This document shows positions 26,709 to 38,148 of a stretch of DNA of 64,000 bases, in pieces. How positions within the stretch are numbered: the stretch's first letter is position 1; each line of letters opens with the position of its first letter. Made by a program: the position numbers and the translations under genes. Location: assembly GCF_000422405.1 (NCBI RefSeq), contig NZ_AULS01000002.1, forward strand, positions 310,001 through 374,000, read 5' to 3'. Below the pieces are notes generated by a model. That model was not told the DNA's origin. It worked only from the letters and a program-made list of their open reading frames with translations, and made no database searches. The stretch is from Microbacterium luticocti DSM 19459 (lineage in GTDB: Bacteria > Actinomycetota > Actinomycetes > Actinomycetales > Microbacteriaceae).

Positions 26709-28232
26709 CTACTTGACCAGCGGAAACAGGATCGTCTCGCGGATGCCGAGGCCGGTGATCGCCATCAGCAGCCGGTCGATGCCCATGCCCATGCCGCCCA
26801 TCGGGGGCATGCCGTGCTCCATCGCGCGCAGGAACTCCTCGTCGATGCGCATGGCCTCGAGGTCGCCGCCGGCGGCGAGCCGGGCCTGCGCCTCGAACCG
26901 CTGCCGCTGGATGACCGGGTCGATCAGCTCGGAGTAGCCGGTCGCGAGCTCGAAGCCGCGCACGTACAGGTCCCACTTCTCGACGACGCCGGCGACGCGG
27001 CGGTGGTCGCGCACCAGCGGGCTGGTGTCGACGGGAAAGTCCATCACGAACGTGGGGCGGGTCAGCGACCCCTTGACGAAGTGCTCCCACAGCTCCTCGA
27101 CCCACTTGCCGTGGGTGGGGTGCGGCGGGGCGTCCACGCCGGCGCGCTCGGCGAGGGCGACGAGGTCGGCGAGCGGGGTCTGCGGGGTGATGTCGACGCC
27201 GGATGCCTCGGACAGCGAGCCGTACATCGAGATGCGGTCCCACTGCCCGCCCAGGTCGTACACGGTGCCGTCGGCCCAGGTCACGGTCGTGGAACCGGTC
27301 ACGGCGGTCGCGGCGTTCTGCACGAGCTCCTGGGTGAGGTCGGCGATGCCGTTGTAGTCGGTGTACGCCTGGTAGGCCTCGAGCATCGCGAACTCGGGGC
27401 TGTGCGTGGAGTCGGCGCCCTCGTTGCGGAAGTTGCGGTTGATCTCGAACACCCGGTCGATGCCGCCGACGACCGCGCGCTTGAGGTACAGCTCGGGGGC
27501 GATGCGCAGGTACAGCTCGGTGTCGAACGCGTTCGAGTGGGTGATGAACGGGCGCGCGCTGGCGCCGCCGTGCTGGATCTGCAGCATCGGCGTCTCGACC
27601 TCGACGAACTCGTGCGCGGCGAAGGTGTCGCGCAGGCTCTGGTTGACCTTCGCCCGGGCGCGCACGGTCTGGCGCGCCTGGTCACGCACGATGAGGTCGA
27701 GGAACCGCGAACGCACCCGGCTCTCTTCGCTCAGTTCGGTGTACAGGTTCGGCAGCGGCAGCAGGGCCTTGGAGGCGATGGCCCAGTCGTCGACCATGAT
27801 CGACAGCTCACCGCGGCGGCTGGAGATCACCTCGCCGTGCACGTAGACGTGATCGCCGAGGTCGACGAGCTCCTTCCACCGGGCCAGCGACACCTCACCG
27901 ACCGAGGCGAGCGAGACCATGGCCTGGATGCGGCTGCCGTCACCGGACTGCAGCGACGCGAAGCACAGTTTGCCGGTGTTGCGGCTGAACACCACCCGTC
28001 CGGCGACGGCGACGGTGACGCCGGTCTCGTCGCCGGCCTGAAGGTCGCCGAACCGCTCCCGCAGTGCGGGAATGGTGTCGGTCACCGGGACGGTGACGGG
28101 GTACGCGCCGCCTGCGGCATCCGCCCGCTCGGCGATCAGCCGCTCACGCTTGGCCAGGCGCACGGCCTTCTGCTCGATGACGTCCTCTTCGTACGTCGCG
28201 GCGGCAGAGGTGGGTTCGGCGGTGTCGGTCAC
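26709..28232 (-). CDS. lysS: Lysine-tRNA ligase, class II
   Basis: 507 residues. An N-terminal OB-fold anticodon domain ([20 protein letters not shown]), then class II synthetase motifs: motif 2 [11 protein letters not shown] with [15 protein letters not shown], and motif 3 [15 protein letters not shown] near the C-terminus. It charges tRNA-Lys using ATP. The frame opens further upstream into repeat DNA, but GAGGAGCCCC before the GTG at 28232 fixes the start. It is the last gene of the folate/housekeeping block, after a 286-base repeat-rich spacer. Confidence 0.93.
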   Translation of the reverse strand: MTDTAEPTSAAATYEEDVIEQKAVRLAKRERLIAERADAAGGAYPVTVPVTDTIPALRERFGDLQAGDETGVTVAVAGRVVFSRNTGKLCFASLQSGDGSRIQAMVSLASVGEVSLARWKELVDLGDHVYVHGEVISSRRGELSIMVDDWAIASKALLPLPNLYTELSEESRVRSRFLDLIVRDQARQTVRARAKVNQSLRDTFAAHEFVEVETPMLQIQHGGASARPFITHSNAFDTELYLRIAPELYLKRAVVGGIDRVFEINRNFRNEGADSTHSPEFAMLEAYQAYTDYNGIADLTQELVQNAATAVTGSTTVTWADGTVYDLGGQWDRISMYGSLSEASGVDITPQTPLADLVALAERAGVDAPPHPTHGKWVEELWEHFVKGSLTRPTFVMDFPVDTSPLVRDHRRVAGVVEKWDLYVRGFELATGYSELIDPVIQRQRFEAQARLAAGGDLEAMRIDEEFLRAMEHGMPPMGGMGMGIDRLLMAITGLGIRETILFPLVK

Positions 28233-28322
28233 GGGGCTCCTCGGAAAGTCGGCGTCCAGTCTATCGGCGGGGTCTTCCCGGCCCGTCGGGCCCCGGGTGT
28301 CATCGCTGTCGCGCGGTCGGTT

Positions 28323-28389
28323 GCAGGAGAATCCGGCCACAGCAGGAGATTTGCGCGCGAGAACTCCTTCCCTGGGCGGAATCTCCTGC
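28323..28389. repeat. Palindromic repeat element upstream of lysS
   Basis: GCAGGAGAATCCG at 28323 pairs with CGGAATCTCCTGC at 28377-28389 over 12 of 13 bases, and an inner copy of GCAGGAGATT at 28342 can pair with the same right arm. No gene is present here. It resembles a REP-type element or a terminator. Confidence 0.55.
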
Positions 28390-28417
28390 GCTCGGCCGGG
28401 TGGCGCGGGCAGCGGAT

Positions 28418-28535
28418 GGTCAGAGCCGGCGGGGCGGATGATCGGGTCAGAGCCGGCGGGGCGGATGATCGGGTCAGAGCATGATGATCGGGTCAGAGCC
28501 GGGGGGCGGATGATGGGGTCAGAGCATGAGGTCCG
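28418..28535. repeat. Degenerate tandem repeat overlapping the DUF2520 gene end
   Basis: Two perfect 27-base units starting GGTCAGAGCCGGCGGGGCGG are followed by three variants (19, 26 and 19 bases) all starting GGTCAGAGC. The last one includes the stop codon and final codons of the DUF2520 gene. No gene lies in the array itself. Confidence 0.85.
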
Positions 28536-29208
28536 TGCCGGGCTCGGCGAGGGCCCGGTCGACGCTGGAGTGCACGATCGTGGACAGGAACGCGCGGGGG
28601 TTGTCCACCCCCGCCGACGCGAGCAGGTCGGCGGCCTGCCGCACGATCGCGTGCGAGAACTCGGTGGCCGTGGCGATGGCCTCGGCGTATGCGGGGCGGT
28701 CGGCATCCGCCACCACCACCGGCTCGCAGCCGATCTCGACGGCGAGGGCCTGCGCGATCGGCAGCACCGCGGGCGGGGCGGTGACCGCGGCGAACGCATC
28801 GGTGAGCTGGCGCAGGTCCATCGAGGTGCCGGTGAACGTGATGGCCGGGTGCACCGCGAGCGGGATGGCGCCGGCGGCCGCGGCCGGGGCGAGCACGTCG
28901 AGGCCGTGACCGGGGTCGGTGTGCAGCACCAGCTGGCCGACCTGCCACGCGCCCAGTTCTGCCAGGCCCGACACCACCGGCGCCAGTGCGGCGTGCGGTA
29001 CCGCCAGCACGACCAGCTCGGCGCGGCGCACCACCTCGTCGGCGTCGAGGAACGGCACCCCCGGCAACATCGATTCGACGCGGTCGTCGTCGGAGCCGTG
29101 CGTGATGCCGACCACGGCGTGCCCCGCGCCGCCGAGGGCCGCCCCGATCACCGGGCCCACCCGGCCGGCGCCGATGATCCCGACGCCCAACCGGCCGTCA
29201 CGGTTCAC
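28519..29208 (-). CDS. Rossmann-fold/DUF2520 oxidoreductase-like protein
   Basis: 229 residues. The N-terminus has a nucleotide-binding LGVGIIGAGRVGPVIGAAL and the pattern of the ketopantoate-reductase-like DUF2520 family, with HPAITFTGTSMDL in the middle and a helical C-terminal domain. GTG start overlapping the PH-domain gene stop (GTGA). In related genomes this gene often precedes panC; here panC is absent and repeats occupy the gap before lysS. Precise reaction unknown. Confidence 0.8.
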   Translation of the reverse strand: MNRDGRLGVGIIGAGRVGPVIGAALGGAGHAVVGITHGSDDDRVESMLPGVPFLDADEVVRRAELVVLAVPHAALAPVVSGLAELGAWQVGQLVLHTDPGHGLDVLAPAAAAGAIPLAVHPAITFTGTSMDLRQLTDAFAAVTAPPAVLPIAQALAVEIGCEPVVVADADRPAYAEAIATATEFSHAIVRQAADLLASAGVDNPRAFLSTIVHSSVDRALAEPGTDLML

Positions 29209-30848
29209 GACGCACCCCCGTCCGGTCCGGCCTCCGCCGGCGGTGCGGCCACCGGCATCCCCTCCCCGGCCCAACGGTGGGTGCGGTCGGCGGCACCGGC
29301 GGCGATCGCGGCGGCCTCGGCCTGGGTGAACAGCGCGACGGCGGCATCCCGGTCGACGGCGCGTAGCCGACCCGACACCCGTCCGGTGATGGTGTGCGCG
29401 TGCACGGTCGCCACGCGCAGTGCGCGCGAGAGCGGCCCCTGCGTCAGCCCCATGCTCTGCAGCCGGGCCAGCGGAAAGATCCCGAGGGTGCGCCAGACCA
29501 CCCCGCGGCGCAGGAACAGCGCCGGAGCCGACAGCTGAAAACCATTGCGCCGCCACGACAGCGGATGCAGGGGCCACGCCCGCTTCGGTGTGTTGGTGTA
29601 CGGGTCGCCGGCGACCGGCCCCAGGATGCCGTGTTCGAACACGAGCGGCCACTGCCCGTCGGGCATGGCCGGCAGCAGCAGACGCAGCACCCGTTCCACA
29701 TCGGCGCGGTCACCGACCGGCAGCACCTCGGCGAACTGGTCGGATTCACCCGACGACGCGCTGCGTCCGCTCATGCGGTTCACGCGCACCGCCCACCAGC
29801 CCGCCGGCCGCCACAGCAGCGGCTGGCTGACCTCGACGGCGTGGATACGGCCCGGCGGCAGGATCTCGGTCACCGTCGTGAACAGCCCGTAGGTGATGCG
29901 CACCCCGTCCGGGGTGGGCGCGATCGCATAGCGCAGCGATTTGGTGACCGAGCGCACCAGCACGGCACCGAACCCAAGGAACATCGGCACGATCGTGAAC
30001 AGGATCCACGGCGTGCCCACGATCGACCCCCACACCGCCACGACGACCAGCACCAGCAGCACGAGGGTGCCGCCGCCCAGCACCCGTGCGAGCATCAGCC
30101 GTGCCACCGGGATCGCGACGACCGACTCCGGTTCGGCCACCGGGTCCTCGGCGCCGAGCACGAGATCGGTCATCGCCTCGGTGACCACGGATGCCGCGGC
30201 GGCGACCCGCGATCCGGGGGTGGCCGTGGCATCCCGTGCCTGCGCTTCGGCGAGCCGGCGCCCCGACGCCAACCGCAGGATGTCGGCGCGCACGGCTTCG
30301 GCGTTGGAGGTGGACAGGTACTCGAGCTTGACGTTCGCGTCGGCGCCGGCGCCGACCACCTCGAGCTTGGCCATGCCGCACAGCCGCGCCAGCATCGGCC
30401 GCGTGAGGTTGACGCCCTGCACCCGGTCCAGCGGCGCACGGCGGTGGCTGCGGAACAGCACGCCCTGCCGCACCTCGACGTCGTCGCCGGTGATGCGGAA
30501 GGTGTGGAACCGCCACGCCAGGTAGAACAGGCCGATGAGCACGAGCACGACACCGAGCACGGCCACCAGGGCGAGCAGCACCAGGTTGTGCGACACGATG
30601 AAATCGACCGGGTCGCCGCTGTCCTGCTCGAAGTCGGGCACATCCGGCACGGCCGTGCGCAGGAAGAAGTCGATGATCCGCTCGCGCAGGTTCGAGATCA
30701 CGATGCCCGCGACCACCACCAGCACCAGCCCGCCCCGGAACAGCGGGGTCAACGGGTGCATGCGGTGCCATTCGCCGTCCGACAGCGGTGAGCGGGCGGC
30801 GCCGGGTGCACGACCCGGCGGCGCGGCACCTGCGCCGGGGACGGTCAT
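29205..30848 (-). CDS. PH-domain (bPH2/YdbT-like) membrane protein
   Basis: 547 residues with two pairs of membrane helices, each followed by a bacterial PH-type domain (FRITGDDVEVRQGVLFRSHRR and YAIAPTPDGVRITYGLFTTV) and a third such segment near the C-terminus (RRNGFQLSAPALFLRRGVVW). This is the large partner of YdbS/YdbT-like pairs. The start at 30848 overlaps the smaller PH gene by four bases. A role in envelope or lipid biology is likely but unproven. Confidence 0.82.
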   Translation of the reverse strand: MTVPGAGAAPPGRAPGAARSPLSDGEWHRMHPLTPLFRGGLVLVVVAGIVISNLRERIIDFFLRTAVPDVPDFEQDSGDPVDFIVSHNLVLLALVAVLGVVLVLIGLFYLAWRFHTFRITGDDVEVRQGVLFRSHRRAPLDRVQGVNLTRPMLARLCGMAKLEVVGAGADANVKLEYLSTSNAEAVRADILRLASGRRLAEAQARDATATPGSRVAAAASVVTEAMTDLVLGAEDPVAEPESVVAIPVARLMLARVLGGGTLVLLVLVVVAVWGSIVGTPWILFTIVPMFLGFGAVLVRSVTKSLRYAIAPTPDGVRITYGLFTTVTEILPPGRIHAVEVSQPLLWRPAGWWAVRVNRMSGRSASSGESDQFAEVLPVGDRADVERVLRLLLPAMPDGQWPLVFEHGILGPVAGDPYTNTPKRAWPLHPLSWRRNGFQLSAPALFLRRGVVWRTLGIFPLARLQSMGLTQGPLSRALRVATVHAHTITGRVSGRLRAVDRDAAVALFTQAEAAAIAAGAADRTHRWAGEGMPVAAPPAEAGPDGGAS

Positions 30849-31471
30849 AGGCCGGTCCTGCGGGTCTCGGCCACGGCGATGAGCGTGTCGCGCAACTGCT
30901 CGGCCGCCTGCTGGGTCAGCCCCGGGATGACCACCCCGGTGGCGGCGGCCGCGGTCACGAGCTTGAGCTGGGCGATGCCGAAGGCCCGGTCGAGCGGCCC
31001 GTGCGTGATGTCGACCAGCTGCATGCGCCCGTACGGCACCGCCACCATGCGCTGCCACAGGATGCCGCGGCGGAACACCAGGTCGTCGGCGCGCAGCCGG
31101 TAGCCGAACGAGCGGGCCTGGCGCGGGGTGATGATCGCCGCCCACGCGAACCCGAGCGCGAGCACGCCGCCGGGGATCCACGGCCACGGCGTCTGCGCGA
31201 CGGACGAGAGCACCCAGGCGGCGACCAGCACGATCACCAGCAGCGCGGTGACCGAGATGAGCCGCACCCACACATACGCGCGGGCCAGCTGGTGCCAGGT
31301 GCCGTCGTCCAGGGGCAGACGGCTTTCGCTGCGCGGCTGCGGGATGCCACGGAATGTGGCCTCGTCGAGGGCGGGACCGGGAACGGGCTCATTCGCCGGC
31401 GTGGGATCCGCCGGCAAGCGGCGGCCGGTCGGGCTCGTCGCCCCCGGCTGCTCCCCCGGGATGTTCGTCAT
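30845..31471 (-). CDS. PH-domain (bPH2/YdbS-like) membrane protein
   Basis: 208 residues: a disordered N-terminus, two membrane helices (VRLISVTALLVIVLVAAWVL and WPWIPGGVLALGFAWAAIIT), then a PH-type domain with the family motif FGYRLRADDLVFRRGILWQR and VPYGRMQLVDITHGPLDR. GGAAGGACGACG precedes the ATG at 31471, which gives an 83-base overlap with the DUF3180 gene; the ribosome site supports this long overlap. Partner of the following larger PH protein. Confidence 0.82.
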   Translation of the reverse strand: MTNIPGEQPGATSPTGRRLPADPTPANEPVPGPALDEATFRGIPQPRSESRLPLDDGTWHQLARAYVWVRLISVTALLVIVLVAAWVLSSVAQTPWPWIPGGVLALGFAWAAIITPRQARSFGYRLRADDLVFRRGILWQRMVAVPYGRMQLVDITHGPLDRAFGIAQLKLVTAAAATGVVIPGLTQQAAEQLRDTLIAVAETRRTGL

Positions 31472-31910
31472 CGTCGTCCTTCCGGATCGTGCACAGGTGC
31501 TCGGCGATCAGCCCCGCGGCCACGAGGAGCGCGGCACACACCACGGTCGCGATCTGCGCGCTCAACGAGCCTATCGACGGCTCGGCGGGGCGGCTGAACA
31601 GGAACAGGATCAGCCCGATCCCGACCCCGCCGAACACCGCACCGAGCAGGCTCGACGCCTTGGCGAGCATGGCGATACGCACCGCGCGGAACGGGTTCAC
31701 CGCCGCGTGCGACCGGCCCTGGGTGGCACGGCGGATGGGGATCGCCAGCGCGACCACGAGCACTCCCAGCACCACGAGCATGATCGGCAGCGACACCATG
31801 GGCGTGAACGTCGCCCGCCCGGCGGCGGTGAGCAGCTGGTCGAGCAGGTACCCGGCGCCGCCGCCGAGCACCGCGGCGACCACGAGCGAGACCGGATGCG
31901 TGCGTGTCAT
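31389..31910 (-). CDS. DUF3180 membrane protein
   Basis: 173 residues with four hydrophobic helices and a Asp/Glu/Gly/Pro-rich tail. The sequence THPVSLVVAAVLGGGAGYLLD and the position right after folK are typical of DUF3180 in actinobacteria. The start overlaps the folK stop by four bases and the end overlaps the PH gene. Function unknown. Confidence 0.8.
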   Translation of the reverse strand: MTRTHPVSLVVAAVLGGGAGYLLDQLLTAAGRATFTPMVSLPIMLVVLGVLVVALAIPIRRATQGRSHAAVNPFRAVRIAMLAKASSLLGAVFGGVGIGLILFLFSRPAEPSIGSLSAQIATVVCAALLVAAGLIAEHLCTIRKDDDDEHPGGAAGGDEPDRPPLAGGSHAGE

Positions 31911-32419
31911 GCGCCCGCCCGCAGCCGGTCACGAAGCTCGCGTACCGGGCCTTGTCCGGTCAGCACGGCGTCGGCGTCGAGCGTGAGCCAGGGGTCCAGG
32001 ACGAAGTCGCGTTCGGCGGCGCGCGGATGCGGCAGCATGAGCTCCGGGTCGGCACTGGTGACCCCGCCGTACGCGATGAGGTCGAGGTCGAGGGTGCGAT
32101 CTCCCCAGCGCTCGGCGCGCACCCGGCCGTGCCGGGCCTCGATCTCGTGCAGCGCGGCCAGCAGCACCGACGGCGCGAGCCGGGTGTGCACGATCGCCAC
32201 GGTGTTCAGATAGCGCGGGGCGGTGGCATCCGGCCCCGAAAGCCGCACGGCGACGGACTCGACCGGCTCGGCGGCACGTACCCCGCCGGTCAGCGGCAGG
32301 GCGGCGATGTCGGCCAGCGCGGCATCGAGCGTCGCGGCCCTCTCGCCGAGGTTCGCGCCCAGCGCCACCACGGCCGCCGTCCCGTCGGGGCGGAATCCCT
32401 GGGCGAGTCGGCGATTCAC
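31907..32419 (-). CDS. folK: 2-amino-4-hydroxy-6-hydroxymethyldihydropteridine diphosphokinase
   Basis: 170 residues with VVALGANLGERAATLDAAL, PRYLNTVAIVHT, and the signature RWGDRTLDLDLIAYGG followed by LPHPRAAERDFVLDPW. It transfers pyrophosphate from ATP to the pterin alcohol in folate synthesis. GTG start at 32419, overlapping the folB stop. Part of the compact folE-folP-folB-folK run. Confidence 0.93.
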   Translation of the reverse strand: MNRRLAQGFRPDGTAAVVALGANLGERAATLDAALADIAALPLTGGVRAAEPVESVAVRLSGPDATAPRYLNTVAIVHTRLAPSVLLAALHEIEARHGRVRAERWGDRTLDLDLIAYGGVTSADPELMLPHPRAAERDFVLDPWLTLDADAVLTGQGPVRELRDRLRAGA

Positions 32420-32790
32420 ACGCCCTCCCGGGTGCGGTGGATGGTGACGGTGACGTCATCGAACGGCACGGTGATGGGCGCGTCGGGTTTGTGCACGGTC
32501 ACGGTGACCGCCTGCACCCCGGCGAAGGCCAGGACCGCGTGCGCGATACGCGCCGCGAGCGTCTCGATCAGATCGACCGGCTCGCCGGTGACGATCGCGG
32601 TGACCGCCTCGGCGACGTCGCCGTAGTGCACGGTGTCGGCGACGTCGTCCGAGGCGGCCGCCGGGCGCAGGTCGGCCTGCAGCGTCAGGTCCACCACGAA
32701 GATCTGACCCTCGCGGCGTTCATGCGGATAGACACCGTGGTACCCGAAGGCGCGCAGCCCGTGCAGTGAGATCTCGTCGTGCGTTCCCAT
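32416..32790 (-). CDS. folB: Dihydroneopterin aldolase
   Basis: 124 residues: ISLHGLRAFGYHGVYPHERR and GQIFVVDLTLQAD, then VDLIETLAARIAHAVL and VTVTVHKPDAPI, the normal FolB pattern including the family Glu/Lys positions. It converts dihydroneopterin to the hydroxymethyl pterin. The start at 32790 follows GGAGCTG, and its A overlaps folP's TGA. Confidence 0.92.
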   Translation of the reverse strand: MGTHDEISLHGLRAFGYHGVYPHERREGQIFVVDLTLQADLRPAAASDDVADTVHYGDVAEAVTAIVTGEPVDLIETLAARIAHAVLAFAGVQAVTVTVHKPDAPITVPFDDVTVTIHRTREGV

Positions 32791-33593
32791 CAGCTCCTCC
32801 ACGCCTCGGCGACCCGCAGGGCGTCGCGGGTGACGGCGACGTCGTGCACGCGCACCGCCCACACGCCCGCCTGCGCCGCCAGCACACTGGTGACCGCGGT
32901 GGCCAGGTCGCGGCGCTGCTCGGTGGCCGGTCCGCCGCCGCCGGATTCGAGCAGGTCGGCGAGGAACCGTTTGCGGCTGGTGCCCACCAGCACCCGCGGG
33001 CCGACACCGACCAGGGCCGGAAGCCCGCGCAGCATCTGCCAGTTCTGCGCCCCGCGCTTGGCGAAGCCGATGCCGGGATCGAGGATGATGCGGGCCGGGG
33101 GGATGCCGGCGGCCGCCGCCTCTTCCATCCGCTGCACCAGCTCGGTGACCACGTCACGGGTCACGTCGGCATACTGCGCGTGCGCGTACATGTCGTCGGA
33201 GTGGCCGCGCCAGTGGCTGATCACCAGGTCGACCTCGCACTCGGCCGCCACCCGCAGCATGTCCGGATCGGCCAGCCCGCCGGCGACGTCGTTGATGATG
33301 CGGGCGCCGACCTCGACCGCGGCCGCGGCGGTCGAGGCGTGCATGGTGTCGACGCTGACCTGCGCGCCGGCGGCGGCGAGCTCTCTGATCACCGGCAGCA
33401 CGCGCTCGCGTTCGAGTGCGGGGTCGACCCGTTCGGCCCCGGGCCGGGTGGATTCGCCGCCGATGTCGAGGATGTCGGCGCCGTCGGCGCGCAGCCGCAG
33501 GCCGTGCGCGATGGCGTCGTCGACGTTCAGGTAGCGTCCGCCGTCGCTGAATGAGTCCGGGGTGACGTTCACCGCCCCCATGATCAGGGTCAT
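32790..33593 (-). CDS. folP: Dihydropteroate synthase
   Basis: 267 residues. Family signatures are all present: MGAVNVTPDSFSDGGRY, ILDIGGESTRPGAE, INDVAGG, ILDPGIGFAKRG and VGTSRKRFL. It joins p-aminobenzoate to the pterin pyrophosphate and is the sulfonamide target. ATG at 33593 begins the conserved core and overlaps the folE stop; the frame upstream of it belongs to folE's antisense of use. Confidence 0.94.
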   Translation of the reverse strand: MTLIMGAVNVTPDSFSDGGRYLNVDDAIAHGLRLRADGADILDIGGESTRPGAERVDPALERERVLPVIRELAAAGAQVSVDTMHASTAAAAVEVGARIINDVAGGLADPDMLRVAAECEVDLVISHWRGHSDDMYAHAQYADVTRDVVTELVQRMEEAAAAGIPPARIILDPGIGFAKRGAQNWQMLRGLPALVGVGPRVLVGTSRKRFLADLLESGGGGPATEQRRDLATAVTSVLAAQAGVWAVRVHDVAVTRDALRVAEAWRS

Positions 33594-34180
33594 GCGCCCT
33601 CCCGTCCCATCAGGGCGACAAGTTCCGCCCGTGCCGCCGGTTCGGCCAGGGCGCCGCGCGCCGCGATCGTCACGGTCGAGGCATCCGGCTGCGTACCGCC
33701 GCGCATCGTGACGCACTCGTGCACGGCGTCGAGCACCACCAGCACGCCGCGGCAGTCCAGTGCCGCCGCGATGGTGTCGGCGATCTGCTCGCCCAGCCGC
33801 TCCTGCACCTGCGGACGGGTGGCGAGGATGTCGACGACCTTCGGCAGGGCACCCAGCCCCACCACCTGTTCGCCGGGCAGATAGGCGATGTGCGCGTGGC
33901 CGGCGAACGGCAGCAGGTGGTGCTCGCAGACGGAGCGGAACCGGATGCCGCGCAGCATGACTGCGCCCGACGGCGTCGTGTCGGGGGCGGGGCCGTGCGA
34001 GACCGAGATGGTGCGTTGCAGCGGCACCGCGGCATCCTGCCCCACACCGGCGAAGAACTCGGTGTAGGCGTCGGCGACGCGCTGCGGGGTCTGGCGGAGC
34101 CCGGGTCGGTCCGGGTCCTCGCCGATCGCGACGAGCAGTTCTCGCACCAGCGCGCTCACCCGGTCACGGTCCACGGCCAC
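33590..34180 (-). CDS. folE: GTP cyclohydrolase I
   Basis: 196 residues. The zinc site region SVCEHHLLPFAGHAHIAYLP, VVGLGALPKVVDILATRPQ, and the second zinc ligand in HECVTMRGG are all intact. It opens GTP to dihydroneopterin triphosphate, the first step of folate synthesis. The GTG at 34180 is chosen as the first start after the ftsH stop; a second GTG two codons later is possible. The gene heads the folate genes within the ftsH block. Confidence 0.94.
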   Translation of the reverse strand: MAVDRDRVSALVRELLVAIGEDPDRPGLRQTPQRVADAYTEFFAGVGQDAAVPLQRTISVSHGPAPDTTPSGAVMLRGIRFRSVCEHHLLPFAGHAHIAYLPGEQVVGLGALPKVVDILATRPQVQERLGEQIADTIAAALDCRGVLVVLDAVHECVTMRGGTQPDASTVTIAARGALAEPAARAELVALMGREGA

Positions 34181-34190
34181 AGGCCCGAGC

Positions 34191-36194
<2,004 letters not shown>

Positions 36195-36327
36195 GGTGGG
36201 GCTGGCCCCCGGGCCCTTTCGTCGCGGTCCGCACGCGCGCGGACTGTCGTCTAGGGTATCGCGCGGCCACTATGCGTCGTCTGTGCATTCGCCCACGGCG
36301 TACTGGGCGCGCAGGCCCGTGACCGAC

Positions 36328-36879
36328 TCAGGAGTAGACGTGTGGGGCGAGCACGGCGACGTCGCGCACGTTGCGGTAATTCTCGGCGTAGTCCAGGCCA
36401 TAGCCGATCACGAACTCGTTGGGGATGTCGAAGCCGACGTACTTGCAGTCGACCTGCACCTTCGCGGCCTCGGGCTTGCGCAGCAGTGCGAACACCTCGA
36501 CCGACGCGGCGCCGCGGGAGGCGAAGTTCTCGAGCAGCCAGCTGAGGGTCAGGCCCGAGTCGATGATGTCCTCGACGATCAGCACGTGCTTGTCGTGGAT
36601 GTCGGTGTCGAGGTCTTTGCGGATCTGCACCACGCCGCTGGAGCGGGTGCCGCTGCCGTACGACGACACCGCCATCCAGTCCATCGGCACCACGTACGGC
36701 AGCGCGCGGGCGAAGTCGGCCATCACCATGACCGCGCCCTTGAGCACGCCGACCAGCAGCAGGTCCTTGCCTGCGTAGTCGGCCGCGACCTGCGCGGCGA
36801 TCTCTTCCAGCTTGGCCTGGATCTGCTCCTCGGTGACGAGGACGTCGGTGATCTGATCGGAGATGTCCGCCGCGCGCAT
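36328..36879 (-). CDS. hpt: Hypoxanthine phosphoribosyltransferase
   Basis: 183 residues. The PRPP-binding motif VLIVEDIIDSGLTLSWLL and VGVLKGAVMVMADFARAL plus FDIPNEFVIGYGLDY are diagnostic. It salvages hypoxanthine and guanine with PRPP. The tilS-hpt-ftsH order is widespread in Gram-positive bacteria. A nine-base gap separates it from tilS. Confidence 0.94.
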   Translation of the reverse strand: MRAADISDQITDVLVTEEQIQAKLEEIAAQVAADYAGKDLLLVGVLKGAVMVMADFARALPYVVPMDWMAVSSYGSGTRSSGVVQIRKDLDTDIHDKHVLIVEDIIDSGLTLSWLLENFASRGAASVEVFALLRKPEAAKVQVDCKYVGFDIPNEFVIGYGLDYAENYRNVRDVAVLAPHVYS

Positions 36880-36888
36880 GCGAGAAGT

Positions 36889-37884
36889 CTACGGGCGCGC
36901 GGCGGTGAACACGATGCGGGCCCCGACGCGGCGGGCGGTGCAGCCGGGCAGGTCGATCGGTCCCTGTCCCGTCCACTCGGTGACCAGCCGGGCCACCTCG
37001 AGGGTCTGGGCTCTGCTGAGACTCTGCCCGAACTCGCCGGCCACCACGTGCCGGATGATCCGGTGCCGCAGTGCGGCGGGGTTGGCGGCGAGGGCGGCGA
37101 CCGAGACGGCGATGCCGGCTTCGGCGTGCTCCACGATGTCTTCGATGGTCTCGTCGACCATCGCGGCGAAGGCCGTGGCATCCTCTCGCAGCTGCTCGGC
37201 GGTGCGGGCCAGGGCCCCGGCGATGCCGGGGCCGAGTTCGGCCTCGAGCACCGGCAGCACGCGCGTGCGCACCCGCACGCGAGCGTAGGCCGGGTCGGTG
37301 TTGTGCGGGTCGTCCCACACCTCAAGGCCCTGCGCGGCGCAGGCGGCGCGGGTGGTCTCGCGGGGCAGGTCCAGCAGCGGGCGCAGCAGCGGGATGCCGT
37401 CGAGGTCGGCGACCGGTGCCATGCCCTGCAGGCTCGCCGCCCCCGAACCGCGGGCCAGGCCCAGCAGCACGGTCTCGGCCTGGTCGTCGCGGGTGTGGCC
37501 GACGAGCACGGCCGCCGCGTCGGCCCCGCGGGCGATGCGGCTCAGGGCCGCGTAGCGGGCGATGCGGGCGGATGCCTCGGGCCCGCCGTCGCCGGCGACC
37601 TGCACGCGTTCGACCCGGGCGTCGAAGCCCAGGCGTTCGGCCTGGCGGGCGGCGGCTTCGGCGACCTCGTCCGAGCCGGGCTGCAGGCCGTGGTCGATCG
37701 TGGCGCTGATGAGGGTCATGCCCCGCTTGGGTGCCTCGAACGCGGTGGCGGCGGCCAGGGCGAGCGAGTCGGCGCCGCCCGACAGGGCCACCACGACCGC
37801 ACCGGGCCGCACGTCGGCGAGGGCGTCGCGCACCGCGCGGCGGGTGTGCGCGACGGCGGGATCCAGACTCGGGCGGTGCTCCAC
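36889..37884 (-). CDS. tilS: tRNA(Ile)-lysidine synthetase
   Basis: 331 residues with the ATP-pyrophosphatase loop VALSGGADSLALAAA near 35, TIDHGLQPGS, and GHTRDDQAETVLLGLARGSG. It modifies C34 of tRNA-Ile2 to lysidine so AUA codons are read. The frame extends upstream into a repeat element; the GTG at 37884 gives the usual N-terminus. First gene of the tilS-hpt-ftsH block. Confidence 0.92.
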   Translation of the reverse strand: MEHRPSLDPAVAHTRRAVRDALADVRPGAVVVALSGGADSLALAAATAFEAPKRGMTLISATIDHGLQPGSDEVAEAAARQAERLGFDARVERVQVAGDGGPEASARIARYAALSRIARGADAAAVLVGHTRDDQAETVLLGLARGSGAASLQGMAPVADLDGIPLLRPLLDLPRETTRAACAAQGLEVWDDPHNTDPAYARVRVRTRVLPVLEAELGPGIAGALARTAEQLREDATAFAAMVDETIEDIVEHAEAGIAVSVAALAANPAALRHRIIRHVVAGEFGQSLSRAQTLEVARLVTEWTGQGPIDLPGCTARRVGARIVFTAARP

Positions 37885-37940
37885 GAGCCCACCGTACCGC
37901 CGCTTGTGCGCGCGTGAGCGGGCGGACCCGCATGCAGAGC

Positions 37941-38022
37941 GGGCCGTCGACAGGCTGAACCGGCCCGGAGGTGGCCTGCGGGCCGGACCCGGTGGCGTTT
38001 CCGCATGTCGACGGTACGCGCC
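37941..38022. repeat. Short dispersed palindromic repeat (copy 2)
   Basis: CCGTCGACAGGC near the left end is an 11/12 inverted match to GCATGTCGACGG near the right end. The right 20 bases are identical to those at 15760-15779 in fbiC. It lies in the 264-base spacer between divergent tilS and ppa; the rest of the spacer holds no recognised gene. Confidence 0.6.
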
Positions 38023-38148
38023 CGGTCGATGAGCCGGCGAGTCGGCGCGCGCCGACACCGTCGTTCCGTCACGCCGGCTCGGGGGCGGCCGATCGCGGCA
38101 CGCGACTAGGCTGGTGCGCGGAAATCCCCGTCACCGAAGGAGCACAGC

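Noticed and set aside
26384-28535. CRISPR array
   Set aside because: The repeats here are adjacent or variable with no regular spacers and no cas genes.
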